Positions 16,518 to 25,098 of a stretch of DNA of 64,000 bases are shown one piece after another. Numbering within the stretch: the first letter of the stretch is position 1; every line of letters starts with the position of its first letter. The notes under the pieces are model-generated. The model was given only the letters and a program-made list of their open reading frames with translations, did no database searches and was not told where the DNA came from. The stretch lies in contig NZ_JARXVH010000017.1 of the NCBI RefSeq assembly GCF_029892565.1, positions 1 to 64,000 of the forward strand. Reading direction: 5' to 3'. This DNA comes from Streptomyces pseudovenezuelae (GTDB lineage: Bacteria; Actinomycetota; Actinomycetes; Streptomycetales; Streptomycetaceae). Made by a program: the position numbers and the translations under genes.

Positions 16518-17684
16518 CTACTCCGCCGACAAGGCTGCCCGCACCGCCCGCACCAACGCCTGTGCCCGAGGATCCGCCGTCACGCTCGCCCGGAAACCGT
16601 TCGTCACATAGCCGAAGGCGATACCCGAATCCGGGTCGGCGAAGCCGAGGGCGCCGCCGCGGCCGGGGTGGCCGAAGGAGGTGGGGGAGAGGAGCGGGGA
16701 GGCGGCTCCGTGCAGCATGTAGCCGAGGCCGAAGCGGGTCGGCACCACGAGCACGCGGTCCGGTCCCGCGGAGCGCTCCGTGCGGGCCAGTTCCATCGTC
16801 TCCGGCGTGAACAGCCGCTGCCCGCCGTCCACTTCACCGATCAGGGCCGCGTAGAAGCGCGCCAGACCGTCCGCCGTCGCGATCCCGTTGGAGGCCGGGA
16901 GCGCGGCGGCGCGGTACGCCGGGTCGTTCTCGTCGGGGAGCGGGGTGATCGTGGCGAAGGCGCGGTTGGTGAGGGAGTGCGGGTCGGCGTACGCGTCGGC
17001 GACCGCCCGCTTGGGGCGGGTCCGCAGGCCGGCCGGCTCCGGGGGCGGGTCCACCTGCGCGACCCGGCCCACGCGTGCCGCCTCCGAAGCCGGCAGTCCC
17101 AGCCACAGATCGGCGCCGACCGGGCCCGCGATCTCGTCGGCGATCAGCTCGCCCGGCGAACGGCCCGTGATCCGCCGTATCAACCCGCCCGTCAGCCAGC
17201 TGTACGTCTGCGCGTGGTACCCGTGGTCCGTGCCCGGCTCCCAGACCGGCGCCTGTGCCGCGACCGCCTCGGCGCCCAGCACGGGGTCCGCGGCCTGCGC
17301 GGGGGTCAGCGGGCGGTCGAGGACCGGGACGCCGGCGCGGTGCGCGAGCAGGTGCCACACCCGCGTCCGGTCCTTGCCGGCCGCCTTGAACTCCGGCCAG
17401 TACTCGCCCACCGGCGCGTCCAGGTCCAGCTCTCCGCGCTGGTGCAGCAGCAGGAGTACGGCGGCGGCGACGCCCTTGGTCGCCGAGCGCACGATCTGCG
17501 CGGTGGACGGCTGCCACGGCTCGGTGCCGTCGATGTCCTTCGTGCCGCCCCACAGGTCGACGGCCCGGTGCCCGTCCCGGTAGACGACGACGGCCGCGCC
17601 CCGGTCCCCGAGCACCTCGAAGTTCCGCGCGAACGCCTCCCTGACCGGCTCGAAGCCCTCGGCCACCACGCCGTTCACGTCCAC
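16518..17684 (-). CDS. serine hydrolase, beta-lactamase/esterase family
   Basis: A 388-aa class C beta-lactamase-fold hydrolase (esterase EstB or DD-peptidase-like). The SxxK nucleophile motif appears as SATK (about residues 67-70) and the YxN-equivalent as YHAQTYSW. C-terminal segments GLGYMLHG and FGHPGRGGALGFADP match the H-x-G-type third motif. No signal peptide is seen, suggesting a cytoplasmic esterase. The start is GTG 17684 after GGAGGG. The substrate is unknown. Confidence 0.85.
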   Translation of the reverse strand: MDVNGVVAEGFEPVREAFARNFEVLGDRGAAVVVYRDGHRAVDLWGGTKDIDGTEPWQPSTAQIVRSATKGVAAAVLLLLHQRGELDLDAPVGEYWPEFKAAGKDRTRVWHLLAHRAGVPVLDRPLTPAQAADPVLGAEAVAAQAPVWEPGTDHGYHAQTYSWLTGGLIRRITGRSPGELIADEIAGPVGADLWLGLPASEAARVGRVAQVDPPPEPAGLRTRPKRAVADAYADPHSLTNRAFATITPLPDENDPAYRAAALPASNGIATADGLARFYAALIGEVDGGQRLFTPETMELARTERSAGPDRVLVVPTRFGLGYMLHGAASPLLSPTSFGHPGRGGALGFADPDSGIAFGYVTNGFRASVTADPRAQALVRAVRAALSAE

Positions 17685-17806
17685 GCCCGTACTTCCCTCC
17701 GGATCACCCGCGACTGTGGGGAAACGCCCTCACTGTGGGGAGAAACGCCCTCCTCCGGCATGCGATTCCCCGGCGGCCCCATGTCCCGATGCCCCGACGG
17801 CAGGCC

Positions 17807-18262
17807 TCAACCCAGCAGGATCGTGACGTCGACGTTCCCGCGCGTCGCGTTCGAGTACGGGCACACCTCGTGCGCCGCGTCCACCAGCTTCGCGGCGATG
17901 TCCGGGTCCAGGACCGGGAGCGAGACGCTGAGGGCGACCGCGAGGCCGTAGCCGCGCTGCGGGTTCGGACCGATGCCGACCTTCGCGGCGACCGTGGAAC
18001 CGGTCAGGTCGAAGCCCGAACGGCGGCCCACCAGCACCAGCGCGTTGTGGAAGCAGGAGCTGTAACCGGCAGCGAAGAGCTGCTCCGGGTTGGTGCCGTT
18101 GCCGTCGCCGCCCAGCTCCGGCGGCATCGCGACCTTCAGCTCGATCTGGCCGTCCTGGCTGGTGACGTAGCCGTCCCGCCCGCCGTGCGCGGTCGCCTCG
18201 GCGACGTACATGATCTTCGTCGGACGGGTGTCCACGGCGACTGCGACCGCGTCGTCCGTCAT
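17807..18262 (-). CDS. ohr: organic hydroperoxide resistance protein Ohr
   Basis: A 151-aa OsmC/Ohr-family thiol peroxidase that reduces organic hydroperoxides. Both redox cysteines are visible, in AAGYSSCFHNAL and in AHEVCPYSNATRGN, the paired pattern of Ohr (not OsmC). The ATG at 18262 fits the family N-terminus (KIMYVAEATAHGGRDG). No ohrR (MarR) gene is adjacent, unlike many ohr loci, so regulation is not evident. Confidence 0.9.
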   Translation of the reverse strand: MTDDAVAVAVDTRPTKIMYVAEATAHGGRDGYVTSQDGQIELKVAMPPELGGDGNGTNPEQLFAAGYSSCFHNALVLVGRRSGFDLTGSTVAAKVGIGPNPQRGYGLAVALSVSLPVLDPDIAAKLVDAAHEVCPYSNATRGNVDVTILLG

Positions 18263-18395
18263 GACCGGCCTCCCCCGGGGCGAGTGTGCATAGGTGCCAC
18301 ATACATCCTGCCCACGGTACTGGTCGGTAGGTCCGCAGGTGTTACCCGGGGGTAGCAACCGTCGGTAACCCGAGTTCAGGGGGGCCGACCCGGGT

Positions 18396-19181
18396 TCAGC
18401 GAGCCGTCACCGACCGCGGATCGAAGCCGAACGGCAGCTCCAGTCGGTGCGCCTGCATCAGCTCCTCGTCCGCGAGCACCTCCGCAGTCTTCCCGTCGGC
18501 CGCGATCACGCCCTCGCTCAGGATCAGCGCGCGCGGGCACAGTTCCAGGGCGTACGGCAGGTCGTGCGTGACCATCAGGACCGTGACGTCCAACGAGCGC
18601 AGGATGTCGGCGAGTTCGCGGCGGGAGGCCGGGTCGAGGTTGGAGGAGGGCTCGTCCAGCACGAGGATCTCCGGCTCCATGGCGAGGACCGTGGCGACGG
18701 CGACCCGGCGGCGCTGGCCGAAGGAGAGGTGGTGCGGGGGACGGTCCGCGAAGTCCGCCATGCCGACCGACTCCAGGGCCGTACGCACCCGTTCCTCCAG
18801 TTCGGCGCCCTTCATCCCGGCCGCCGCCGGGCCGAACGCCACGTCCTCGCGGACCGTCGGCATGAAGAGCTGGTCGTCCGGGTCCTGGAAGACGATGCCG
18901 ACCCGGCGCCGGATCTCCGCCATGTGCCGCTTGCCGACCGGCAGTCCGGCCACGTGCACGGTGCCCGCGCCGCCGGTCAGGATGCCGTTGAGGTGCAGGA
19001 CGAGGGTGGTCTTGCCGGCGCCGTTCGGGCCGAGCAGCGCGACCCGTTCGCCGCGTCCGACGGTGAAGTCGACGCCGAACAGGGCCTGATGGCCGTCGGG
19101 ATAGGCGTAGGCGAGGCCGGAGACCTCCAGGGAGGCGGGCGGCCCGGCGGACGCGGGGGAAGCGGTACTCACAGGGTCCAT
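18396..19181 (-). CDS. cbiO: ECF transporter ATPase, CbiO type
   Basis: A 261-aa ABC ATPase energising an energy-coupling-factor metal importer. Walker A GPNGAGKTT, Q-loop VFQDPDDQLF (typical of CbiO/EcfA), signature LSFGQRRRVAVA and Walker B EILVLDEPSSNLDP are all present, then the switch histidine in VTHDLPYAL. Start is ATG 19181; a GTG at 19172 that overlaps the cbiQ stop as GTGA is an equally good choice. It is last in the cbiM-cbiQ-cbiO order. Confidence 0.9.
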   Translation of the reverse strand: MDPVSTASPASAGPPASLEVSGLAYAYPDGHQALFGVDFTVGRGERVALLGPNGAGKTTLVLHLNGILTGGAGTVHVAGLPVGKRHMAEIRRRVGIVFQDPDDQLFMPTVREDVAFGPAAAGMKGAELEERVRTALESVGMADFADRPPHHLSFGQRRRVAVATVLAMEPEILVLDEPSSNLDPASRRELADILRSLDVTVLMVTHDLPYALELCPRALILSEGVIAADGKTAEVLADEELMQAHRLELPFGFDPRSVTAR

Positions 19182-19930
19182 CCCAACACGCAGACGGCCA
19201 GGGCCGCGACGGGGAGCGCGAGGGCGTACGACCACTGCGCCCGGGAGGCGGTCACCTCGTCGATGACTGGCATCGAACCGGCGTACCCGCGGCTGATCAT
19301 CGCCAGGTGCACGCGCTCGCCGCGCTCGTAGGAGCGGATGAACAGCGCCCCCGCCGACTTCGCGAGCACGCCCCAGTGCCGGACACCCCGGGCCGCGAAA
19401 CCCCGTGACTCGCGGGCGATCCGCATCCGCCGCATCTCGTCCGCGATGACATCGCCGTAGCGGATCATGAAGGACGCGATCTGCACGAGCAGCGGCGGGA
19501 GCTTCAACCGCTGCAGGCCCAGCAGGAGTTCGCGTAGTTCGGTGGTGGAGGCCAGCAGGACGGAGGCGGCGACGCCGAGGGTGCCCTTGGCGAGCACGTT
19601 CCACGCGCCCCACAGGCCGTTGACGCTCAGGGACAGGCCCAGCACGTCCACCCGCTCGCCCTCCGCGACGAACGGCATCAGCACGGCGAACGCGACGAAC
19701 GGCACCTCGATCAGCAGCCGGCCGAGGAGGAAGCCGGCCGGCACGCGTGCGACGTACGCGACGACGCCCAGCAGGACGGCGTACAGCGCGAACGCCCACA
19801 TCGCCTCGCGCGGTGTGGAGACCACGACCACCACGAAGGCGAGGACGGCGGCGAGCTTGGTGTGCGGCGGCAGCGCGTGCACGGGCGAGTGCCCGTGCCG
19901 GTACAGCCGGTGCGCGTGCCCCGCTCCCAC
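19169..19930 (-). CDS. cbiQ: ECF transporter transmembrane protein, CbiQ type
   Basis: A 253-aa membrane protein of the CbiQ/EcfT family that couples the ATPase to the substrate-binding CbiM subunit. Six or so membrane segments are seen, with the cytoplasmic coupling helix motif RRMRIARESRGF, including the Ala-Arg-Gly-type second motif near ERGERVHLAMISRGY. It starts at GTG 19930, one base after the cbiM stop, and overlaps cbiO by 13 bp, so all three are one operon. Confidence 0.9.
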   Translation of the reverse strand: MGAGHAHRLYRHGHSPVHALPPHTKLAAVLAFVVVVVSTPREAMWAFALYAVLLGVVAYVARVPAGFLLGRLLIEVPFVAFAVLMPFVAEGERVDVLGLSLSVNGLWGAWNVLAKGTLGVAASVLLASTTELRELLLGLQRLKLPPLLVQIASFMIRYGDVIADEMRRMRIARESRGFAARGVRHWGVLAKSAGALFIRSYERGERVHLAMISRGYAGSMPVIDEVTASRAQWSYALALPVAALAVCVLGWTL

Positions 19931-19931
19931 G

Positions 19932-21017
19932 TCAGACGCTCGTGTTCGCGGCGCCGGTGGTGCCCGCGGTGCTCGTGGGCGAGACGTCGTCGGACGTACG
20001 CCGGCGGCGCACCGCCCAGAACACCGCGCTGCCCGCGACGATGGTCACACCCACGCCGAGAACGCCCGCCAGCCCCCCGGACAGGCGGGCGTTCTCGACA
20101 GCCTTGACGCCGTAGTCGGCGAGGGGGGAGTCGGCCGACGCGTGCTGCTCGGCCTTCTCGTCGATGCCCTTGTCGGCGGCGACCTTCTCCAGGCCGTCGG
20201 GGTTCGAGGAGGCGTAGAAGCTCACGAACCCGGCGAGGACGAGGGAGGTCACCAGACCGGTGATCCACAGCGCGCGCCGGGAGGTGCGCGCCGCGACGGG
20301 CGCCGTATGCGCTGCCTCGGCCGCCGGTACGTCGACGAGCGCGCCGCCCACCCGCAGCTTGAGCTTCTGCTCCAGACCGCGCGCCCCATGGACGAGGTCG
20401 GGGCGTACGGCGATCACCGCGCCCACGGTCAGCGCCGTGATCGCCGCCTCGCCGATGCCGATCAGGACGTGCACGCCGATCATCGCGGTCGCGACCTTGC
20501 CGATGGAGACGTCCGTCGTGCCGCCGACGGAGTAGAGGAGCGTGAAGGCGACCGCGGCGGCCGGGACCGAGAGGAGCGCGGCGACGAAGGAGGCGACGGT
20601 GATCGAACGCCGCTTGCGCGGCAGCACCTTCACCAGTCCCCGGAACACCGCGTACGCGACGACCGTCGTGACGATCGCCATGTCGGTGATGTTCACGCCG
20701 AGCGCGGTCAGGCCGCCGTCCGCGAAGAGAATGCCCTGCATGAGCAGGACGACGGAGACGCAGAGGACCCCTGTGTAGGGGCCGACGAGTATCGCCGCCA
20801 GCGCTCCGCCGAGCAGATGGCCGCTTGTTCCGGCCGCGACGGGGAAGTTGAGCATCTGTACGGCAAAGATGAACGCGGCCACCAGACCTGCCAGTGGCGC
20901 GGTGCGTTCGTCGAGCTCGCGGCGCGCGCCGCGCAGGCTCACGGCGATGGCGCCCGCTGCGACGACTCCGGTCACGGCGGAGGTGGGGGCGTTGATGAAT
21001 CCGTCAGGCACATGCAC
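19932..21017 (-). CDS. cbiM: ECF nickel/cobalt transporter CbiM fused to PDGLE domain
   Basis: A 361-aa substrate-specificity subunit. The N-terminus reads M-H-V-P-D-G-F, the CbiM metal site in which the free amino group and His2 bind the ion; this fixes the start at GTG 21017, not upstream. Seven hydrophobic segments (residues 10-210) are followed by a C-terminal domain with one helix, the PDGLE-type motif NPDGLEKVA and a final helix. This domain replaces a separate CbiN. Both Ni and Co CbiM proteins share this architecture; the operator upstream favours nickel. Confidence 0.88.
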   Translation of the reverse strand: MHVPDGFINAPTSAVTGVVAAGAIAVSLRGARRELDERTAPLAGLVAAFIFAVQMLNFPVAAGTSGHLLGGALAAILVGPYTGVLCVSVVLLMQGILFADGGLTALGVNITDMAIVTTVVAYAVFRGLVKVLPRKRRSITVASFVAALLSVPAAAVAFTLLYSVGGTTDVSIGKVATAMIGVHVLIGIGEAAITALTVGAVIAVRPDLVHGARGLEQKLKLRVGGALVDVPAAEAAHTAPVAARTSRRALWITGLVTSLVLAGFVSFYASSNPDGLEKVAADKGIDEKAEQHASADSPLADYGVKAVENARLSGGLAGVLGVGVTIVAGSAVFWAVRRRRTSDDVSPTSTAGTTGAANTSV

Positions 21018-21024
21018 CGTTCGA

Positions 21025-21054
21025 TAATAGAGGCTTATTGCGAACCCTTTGCAA
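21025..21054 (-). promoter_or_regulatory. cbiM promoter overlapped by candidate Nur box, leaderless
   Basis: On the minus strand, TTGCAA (21054-21049) and TATTAT (21030-21025) form a -35/-10 pair with an 18-bp spacer. The -10 ends 7 bp before the GTG start, so the transcript would begin at or next to the start codon. TTGCGA-N5-TTGCAA at 21038-21054 matches the Nur (nickel-responsive Fur family) consensus TTGCAA-N5-TTGCAA and covers the -35 element. This is what nickel repression of an importer would look like. Confidence 0.6.
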
Positions 21055-21185
21055 GAGCTAGAAGCTCCTGAATCGTGCATGTGACTTGTCCGACGTCAAG
21101 GAGCGAGAACAGGAAAATGTGCGACATTGGAGGAGAAGCGGACGCACAGCTTTCACATAGGTTACGCAGCGTTAGGGGCCGCCCG

Positions 21186-21533
21186 ATGTCTGTAGTCGAA
21201 CAGTACGCGCGAGCCCATATCGTCACGGACGCCGAGATCCCGGACGACGCGACCGTTCCGGTCGTCCTGCGCTACGACCCGGAGGCCGACCCGCGTTCGG
21301 TGCGCTTCGGACTGCCCGGAGTGCACGAGTGGACCTTCTCGCGTGCGCTGCTCGAACAGGGTCTGCGTGCCCCGGCAGGCAGCGGTGAGGTCCGCGTCTG
21401 GCCGTGTGGGCGGGTACAGGCGGTGGTCGAGTTCCACTCGGCGAAGGGTGTCTCGGTGGTGCAGTTCGAGTCGAAGGCCCTGTTGAGGTTCCTGCGCCGC
21501 ACCTACATGGCGACGGCGCCGGCCAACAGCTGA
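21186..21533 (+). CDS. ssgE: SsgA-like (SALP) sporulation/cell division protein
   Basis: A 115-aa member of the SsgA-like protein family that controls septum placement and peptidoglycan events in sporulating actinomycetes. Family signatures are VVLRYDPEADPRSVRF, WTFSRALLEQGL, GSGEVRVWPCG and the SKALLRFLRRTY helix. It is shorter at the C-terminus than typical 130-140 aa members, lacking the acidic tail. By remembered order beside penicillin-binding proteins it matches SsgE; the exact paralogue is an inference. Start ATG 21186 after an AGGGG stretch; it is convergent with the PBP gene with no gap. Confidence 0.8.
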   Translation: MSVVEQYARAHIVTDAEIPDDATVPVVLRYDPEADPRSVRFGLPGVHEWTFSRALLEQGLRAPAGSGEVRVWPCGRVQAVVEFHSAKGVSVVQFESKALLRFLRRTYMATAPANS

Positions 21534-23210
21534 TCAGCCGCCCATCCGAAGCAGTGCCGCGACGATCGGTCCCGCCGTGTCGCCGCCGTGGCCGCCCGCC
21601 TGGACCACGCCGGCCGCGGCGAGATCGCCGCGGTACGCGGTGAACCAGCCGTTCGGTTTCTCCTGGCCGTCGACCTCCGCGGAGCCGGTCTTGGCACCGT
21701 AGTTGGGGCCGAGACCCGCCATCGCCTTGGCCGCCGTGCCGTACGCGGCCGTGTACTGCATGACGTCCTTCAGCTCGGCCTGTGTCGTCGACGACATCGT
21801 CCGCGAGGCCTTCGCCAGCGTGCGGTCGTCCACCGTCGGGGAGACCAGGTAGGGCTGGTGGAAGGAGCCCGTCGCCACCGTCGACGCCACCGACGCCATG
21901 TTCAGCGGGTTCATCCGCACCCCGCCCTGGCCGATCAGCGAGGCGCCCATCTGCGCGCCGCTCTGCACCGGGACCGCGCCGTCGAAGGTCGGGACACCGA
22001 TGGCCCAGTTGTTCATGCCGAGTCCGTAGACCTGCTGGGCCTCCTTCGTCAGGTCGCTGTCGGACAGCTTCGGCGCGAAGTTGATGAAGGCGTTGTTGCA
22101 GGACGCCCCGAAGCTCATCTTGAACGTGCCCTGCTTGATCTCGGAGTCGGCGTCGTTGTGGAAGGTCCAGCCGGCGAGCTTGTACGTCTTGGGGCAGGGG
22201 TGCGAGGCGGTCGGAGTGGTGAGGTTCTTCTCGAACAGCATCGTCGACGTCACGATCTTCATCGTGGAGCCGGGCGCGAGGGAGCCCTGGAAGGCGACGT
22301 TGAAGCCGTGCGAGGTGTTGGCCACGGCCAGGATCTCGCCGGTCGAGGGGCGCATCACGACCGTCGACGCCCGCGCCTGCTTGGCCACTTGCTGCTCGGC
22401 GGCGGCCTGGAGGGTCGGGCTGAGCGTCGTCTTCACCGAACCCGGCGTGCCCTTGGCCAGCGTCAGCAGCGTCTTGTCGGACAGCTTGGCCTTCTCGGAC
22501 GCCTTGCCGCGCACCACGTCCAGCTCGACGCCCGCCTTGCCGCCGGCGACCTTGCCGAACTTCTCCCGCAACCCGTCCAACACCGGGCCCAGCGACGGGT
22601 ACTTGGCGGTCGTCAGCTCGCCGCCGTCACGGTCGTAGGCCTTGATCGGCGGGGTCCCGGACTCGCCGGTGACCAGGGTGTCGCCGTCCTTGAGGTCCGG
22701 GTGGACGACGGCGGAGGCCCAGTCGACCAGCGGCTTGCCGTCCTCCTTGTTCCGCACGACCGTCAGCGAACTCTCGTACGCCAGCGGCTTGCTGGTGCCC
22801 TTGTACGACACCGTGCCCTTCACGGAGAAGGGGACCTTGTCGCCGGTGCGGGTGCCCGGGGTGAGGGTGACGCCCTCGATGTGGGCGTCCTTGGTGTAGC
22901 CGGTGAGTAGCGTGGTGGCGGCCGTCGTGTCGTTGGTGACGGCGGCGGCCAGCGGGACCTTGCCCTGCTGCCAGGCCGTGAGGAACCGGGTGGCCGCGGT
23001 GGTGACCTCGGTCGCCGACAGCGGGCCGGTCTTGACGTCCTTGTGGTCGGCGGACGCGGACGTGTTGGTCGTCCGGTCGTCGGCCGCCGCCCCGCTCCCG
23101 TACAGCGCGTAGACGCCGAAACCGGCGCCGCCGACGACCACGGCGATCATCCCGCCGATCACGGCGGGCTTGGTCTTCCGTCGCTCGGCGACGCGCCCTC
23201 TTTTACCCAC
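21534..23210 (-). CDS. penicillin-binding protein, MecA-N/NTF2-like transpeptidase (first copy)
   Basis: A 558-aa membrane-anchored peptidoglycan transpeptidase. A basic N-terminus (MGKRGRVAERRK) and one helix (about 16-38) are followed by an NTF2-like MecA-N domain (about 65-180) and a transpeptidase domain with SxxK at S315-K318 (GSTMK), SCN at 370-372 and KTG at 506-508. It is homologous throughout to the next gene upstream on the same strand (98-bp gap), a tandem duplication. Both lie beside an SsgA-like gene, suggesting a role in septal or sporulation wall synthesis. Confidence 0.88.
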   Translation of the reverse strand: MGKRGRVAERRKTKPAVIGGMIAVVVGGAGFGVYALYGSGAAADDRTTNTSASADHKDVKTGPLSATEVTTAATRFLTAWQQGKVPLAAAVTNDTTAATTLLTGYTKDAHIEGVTLTPGTRTGDKVPFSVKGTVSYKGTSKPLAYESSLTVVRNKEDGKPLVDWASAVVHPDLKDGDTLVTGESGTPPIKAYDRDGGELTTAKYPSLGPVLDGLREKFGKVAGGKAGVELDVVRGKASEKAKLSDKTLLTLAKGTPGSVKTTLSPTLQAAAEQQVAKQARASTVVMRPSTGEILAVANTSHGFNVAFQGSLAPGSTMKIVTSTMLFEKNLTTPTASHPCPKTYKLAGWTFHNDADSEIKQGTFKMSFGASCNNAFINFAPKLSDSDLTKEAQQVYGLGMNNWAIGVPTFDGAVPVQSGAQMGASLIGQGGVRMNPLNMASVASTVATGSFHQPYLVSPTVDDRTLAKASRTMSSTTQAELKDVMQYTAAYGTAAKAMAGLGPNYGAKTGSAEVDGQEKPNGWFTAYRGDLAAAGVVQAGGHGGDTAGPIVAALLRMGG

Positions 23211-23308
23211 AGTTCCGATTCCTCCGCCGATTCCCCAGGGTCCCCGTTGCCCTCACGCACACCTCAACGACGGTAGTCACCCTAGAGTCCCGTCCTGTAC
23301 GGGTGACT

Positions 23309-24928
23309 TCAGCCACCACTCCGTAGCACAGCTGCGACAATCGGCCCGGCCGCGTCTATGCCGTGGCCGCCGTCCTGCGTCATCGCCGCGGCCGCCACGT
23401 CGCCCCGGTAGCCGGTGAACCAACTGTTCGACTTGGACTGCCCGTCGACCTCGGCGGAACCGGTCTTCGCGCCGAAGTTCGGACCCAGGCCCGCCATCAC
23501 GCCGGCCGCGGTGCCGCTGGTCGCGGTGCGGTTCATCATCGCGCGCAGCTGCTCGACCGTACTCGCGGACAGGCCCTTGGCGGTGGCCAGTTGGCGGTCG
23601 TCGAGCTTCGGGGAGACGATGACCGGCTGCCGGAAGGCGCCCGTCATCGCGGTCGCCGTCACCGACGCCATGTTCAGCGGGCTCATCTGGACCTGGCCCT
23701 GGCCGATCATGTTCGCCGCGGTGTCCGGGCCGCCGGAGGCCGGGACCGAGCCGTCGAAGGACGGGATGCCGCTCTTCCAGTTGTCCCGGCCGAGCCCGAA
23801 GCGGTCCTCGGCCTCCTTGGTGAGCGAGTCGACCTGCACCTCGTCCGCGTACTTCACGAACGCGGTGTTGCAGGAGCGGGCGAAGCTCTCCGAGAGCGTC
23901 GCGTTCAGGTTCGGGGCCATGCCCTTGAGGTTGTGGAAGGTCTGGCTCTGCCACACCGCGTCGTTCGTGCAGGGCGCCGGGCCGTTCATGCTCGTGATGC
24001 CGTTGTCGATGAGCGTGGCCGCGGTGAGGATCTTCATCGTGGAGCCGGGCGCCAACTGGCCCAGGAACGCGGCGTTGAAGCCGTCCGCGCGGTGGTTGGC
24101 GACCGCGAGGACCTCGCCGGTGCTCGGCTTGACGGCCACCACCGACGATTCCGCGTACTTCTTCACCGCGGTCTCGGCCGCCGCCTGCGCGCTCGCCCTC
24201 AGGGTGGTCCGCAACTCGCCCGGCTTGCCCTTGGCGAGGGTCAGCAGCGAGGTGTCGGCGGAACCCTCGGTCTCGTGCCGGATCGACAGCTCGACCCCGG
24301 GCGTACCGCCCGCGCTGTCGCCGTACTTGGCGCGCAGCTCGTCGAGGATCGGCCCCAGCGAGGGGTACTTGGCCGCGGTGAGGACGGTGCCGTCCCGGTC
24401 CACGGCCTCGATCGGCGGATTGGCGGCCTCGCCGGTGACCAGCGTGTCGCCCTTCTTGAGCTGCGGATGCACCACGGACGGCTGCCAGTCGACGAGCGCA
24501 CGCCCGGTGGTCTTTCCTCTGACGACGGTCAGCTCACTCCTGTACGAGAGCGGCTTGGACTTCCCCTCGTACGACACGGTCGCCTTCACGGAGAACGGCA
24601 CGGTGGCCCCGGTGGCGGTCCCCGGCGTGATCTTCACGTGAGTGATGTGCGCGTCGGTGCCATAAGCGGTCAACAACGGCTCGGCACCGACATCGTTGTT
24701 CGTGTACGTGGCCGCCTTCGCCCCGTCGCCCTGCTCCCAGGCCGCGAAGAACTTGGCCGACGCGTCCTTGACCTCCCCGGCACCGGGCGGCCCGGTCTTC
24801 ACGGCACCCGTCCCGGATCCCTCGTCGCCGCTCACCGCACCGACGATGTTGTAGGCCCCGTACCCGGCCCCACCCACCATCACGGCGAACACCCCGCCTA
24901 TGACGGCGGTCCTGACCCCCCGGCCCAT
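23309..24928 (-). CDS. penicillin-binding protein, MecA-N/NTF2-like transpeptidase (second copy)
   Basis: A 539-aa paralogue of the downstream PBP, with the same order: membrane helix (residues 7-28), NTF2-like domain, transpeptidase with GSTMK, SCN (FARSCNTAF) and AKTGSAEV. The catalytic motifs are intact, so both copies should be active. ATG 24928 follows GAGGGGAA at good spacing. The reading frame is open far upstream but that part is antisense to other genes and not used. Expression may be set by a palindrome at 24974-24991. Confidence 0.88.
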   Translation of the reverse strand: MGRGVRTAVIGGVFAVMVGGAGYGAYNIVGAVSGDEGSGTGAVKTGPPGAGEVKDASAKFFAAWEQGDGAKAATYTNNDVGAEPLLTAYGTDAHITHVKITPGTATGATVPFSVKATVSYEGKSKPLSYRSELTVVRGKTTGRALVDWQPSVVHPQLKKGDTLVTGEAANPPIEAVDRDGTVLTAAKYPSLGPILDELRAKYGDSAGGTPGVELSIRHETEGSADTSLLTLAKGKPGELRTTLRASAQAAAETAVKKYAESSVVAVKPSTGEVLAVANHRADGFNAAFLGQLAPGSTMKILTAATLIDNGITSMNGPAPCTNDAVWQSQTFHNLKGMAPNLNATLSESFARSCNTAFVKYADEVQVDSLTKEAEDRFGLGRDNWKSGIPSFDGSVPASGGPDTAANMIGQGQVQMSPLNMASVTATAMTGAFRQPVIVSPKLDDRQLATAKGLSASTVEQLRAMMNRTATSGTAAGVMAGLGPNFGAKTGSAEVDGQSKSNSWFTGYRGDVAAAAMTQDGGHGIDAAGPIVAAVLRSGG

Positions 24929-24973
24929 GAAACGTTCCCCTCCCCGCGAGCCCTCCCCACGCCTCCAGGGTCT

Positions 24974-24991
24974 TCTGAACACGTTCAGAAA
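24974..24991. promoter_or_regulatory. 18-bp palindrome upstream of second PBP
   Basis: TTCTGAAC-AC-GTTCAGAA is a perfect palindrome apart from its central AC, 46 bp before the PBP start and in the 170-bp gap after pmt. A shorter hairpin CTCGCA-N5-TGCGAG at 25005-25021 lies just upstream and could end the pmt transcript. The 18-bp element looks like an operator of unknown protein. Confidence 0.45.
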
Positions 24992-25098
24992 GGGCTGTCC
25001 ATGCTCGCACTGTATGCGAGATGGGGGGCGGCTGTGGTCCAAGTTTTCGTTTGTTGTTGAAGAGGGAGCGAAGTGGGACCGAGGGGAGACGGTGTCGG

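Noticed and set aside
18341..18369. GTTACC-N17-GGTAAC inverted repeat upstream of ohr as an OhrR operator
   Set aside because: Arms are only 6 bp with a long spacer, and there is no adjacent MarR/OhrR gene; could be chance.
24978..24987. GAAC..GTTC as a LexA (SOS) box
   Set aside because: The actinobacterial SOS box needs four bases between half-sites; here there are only two.
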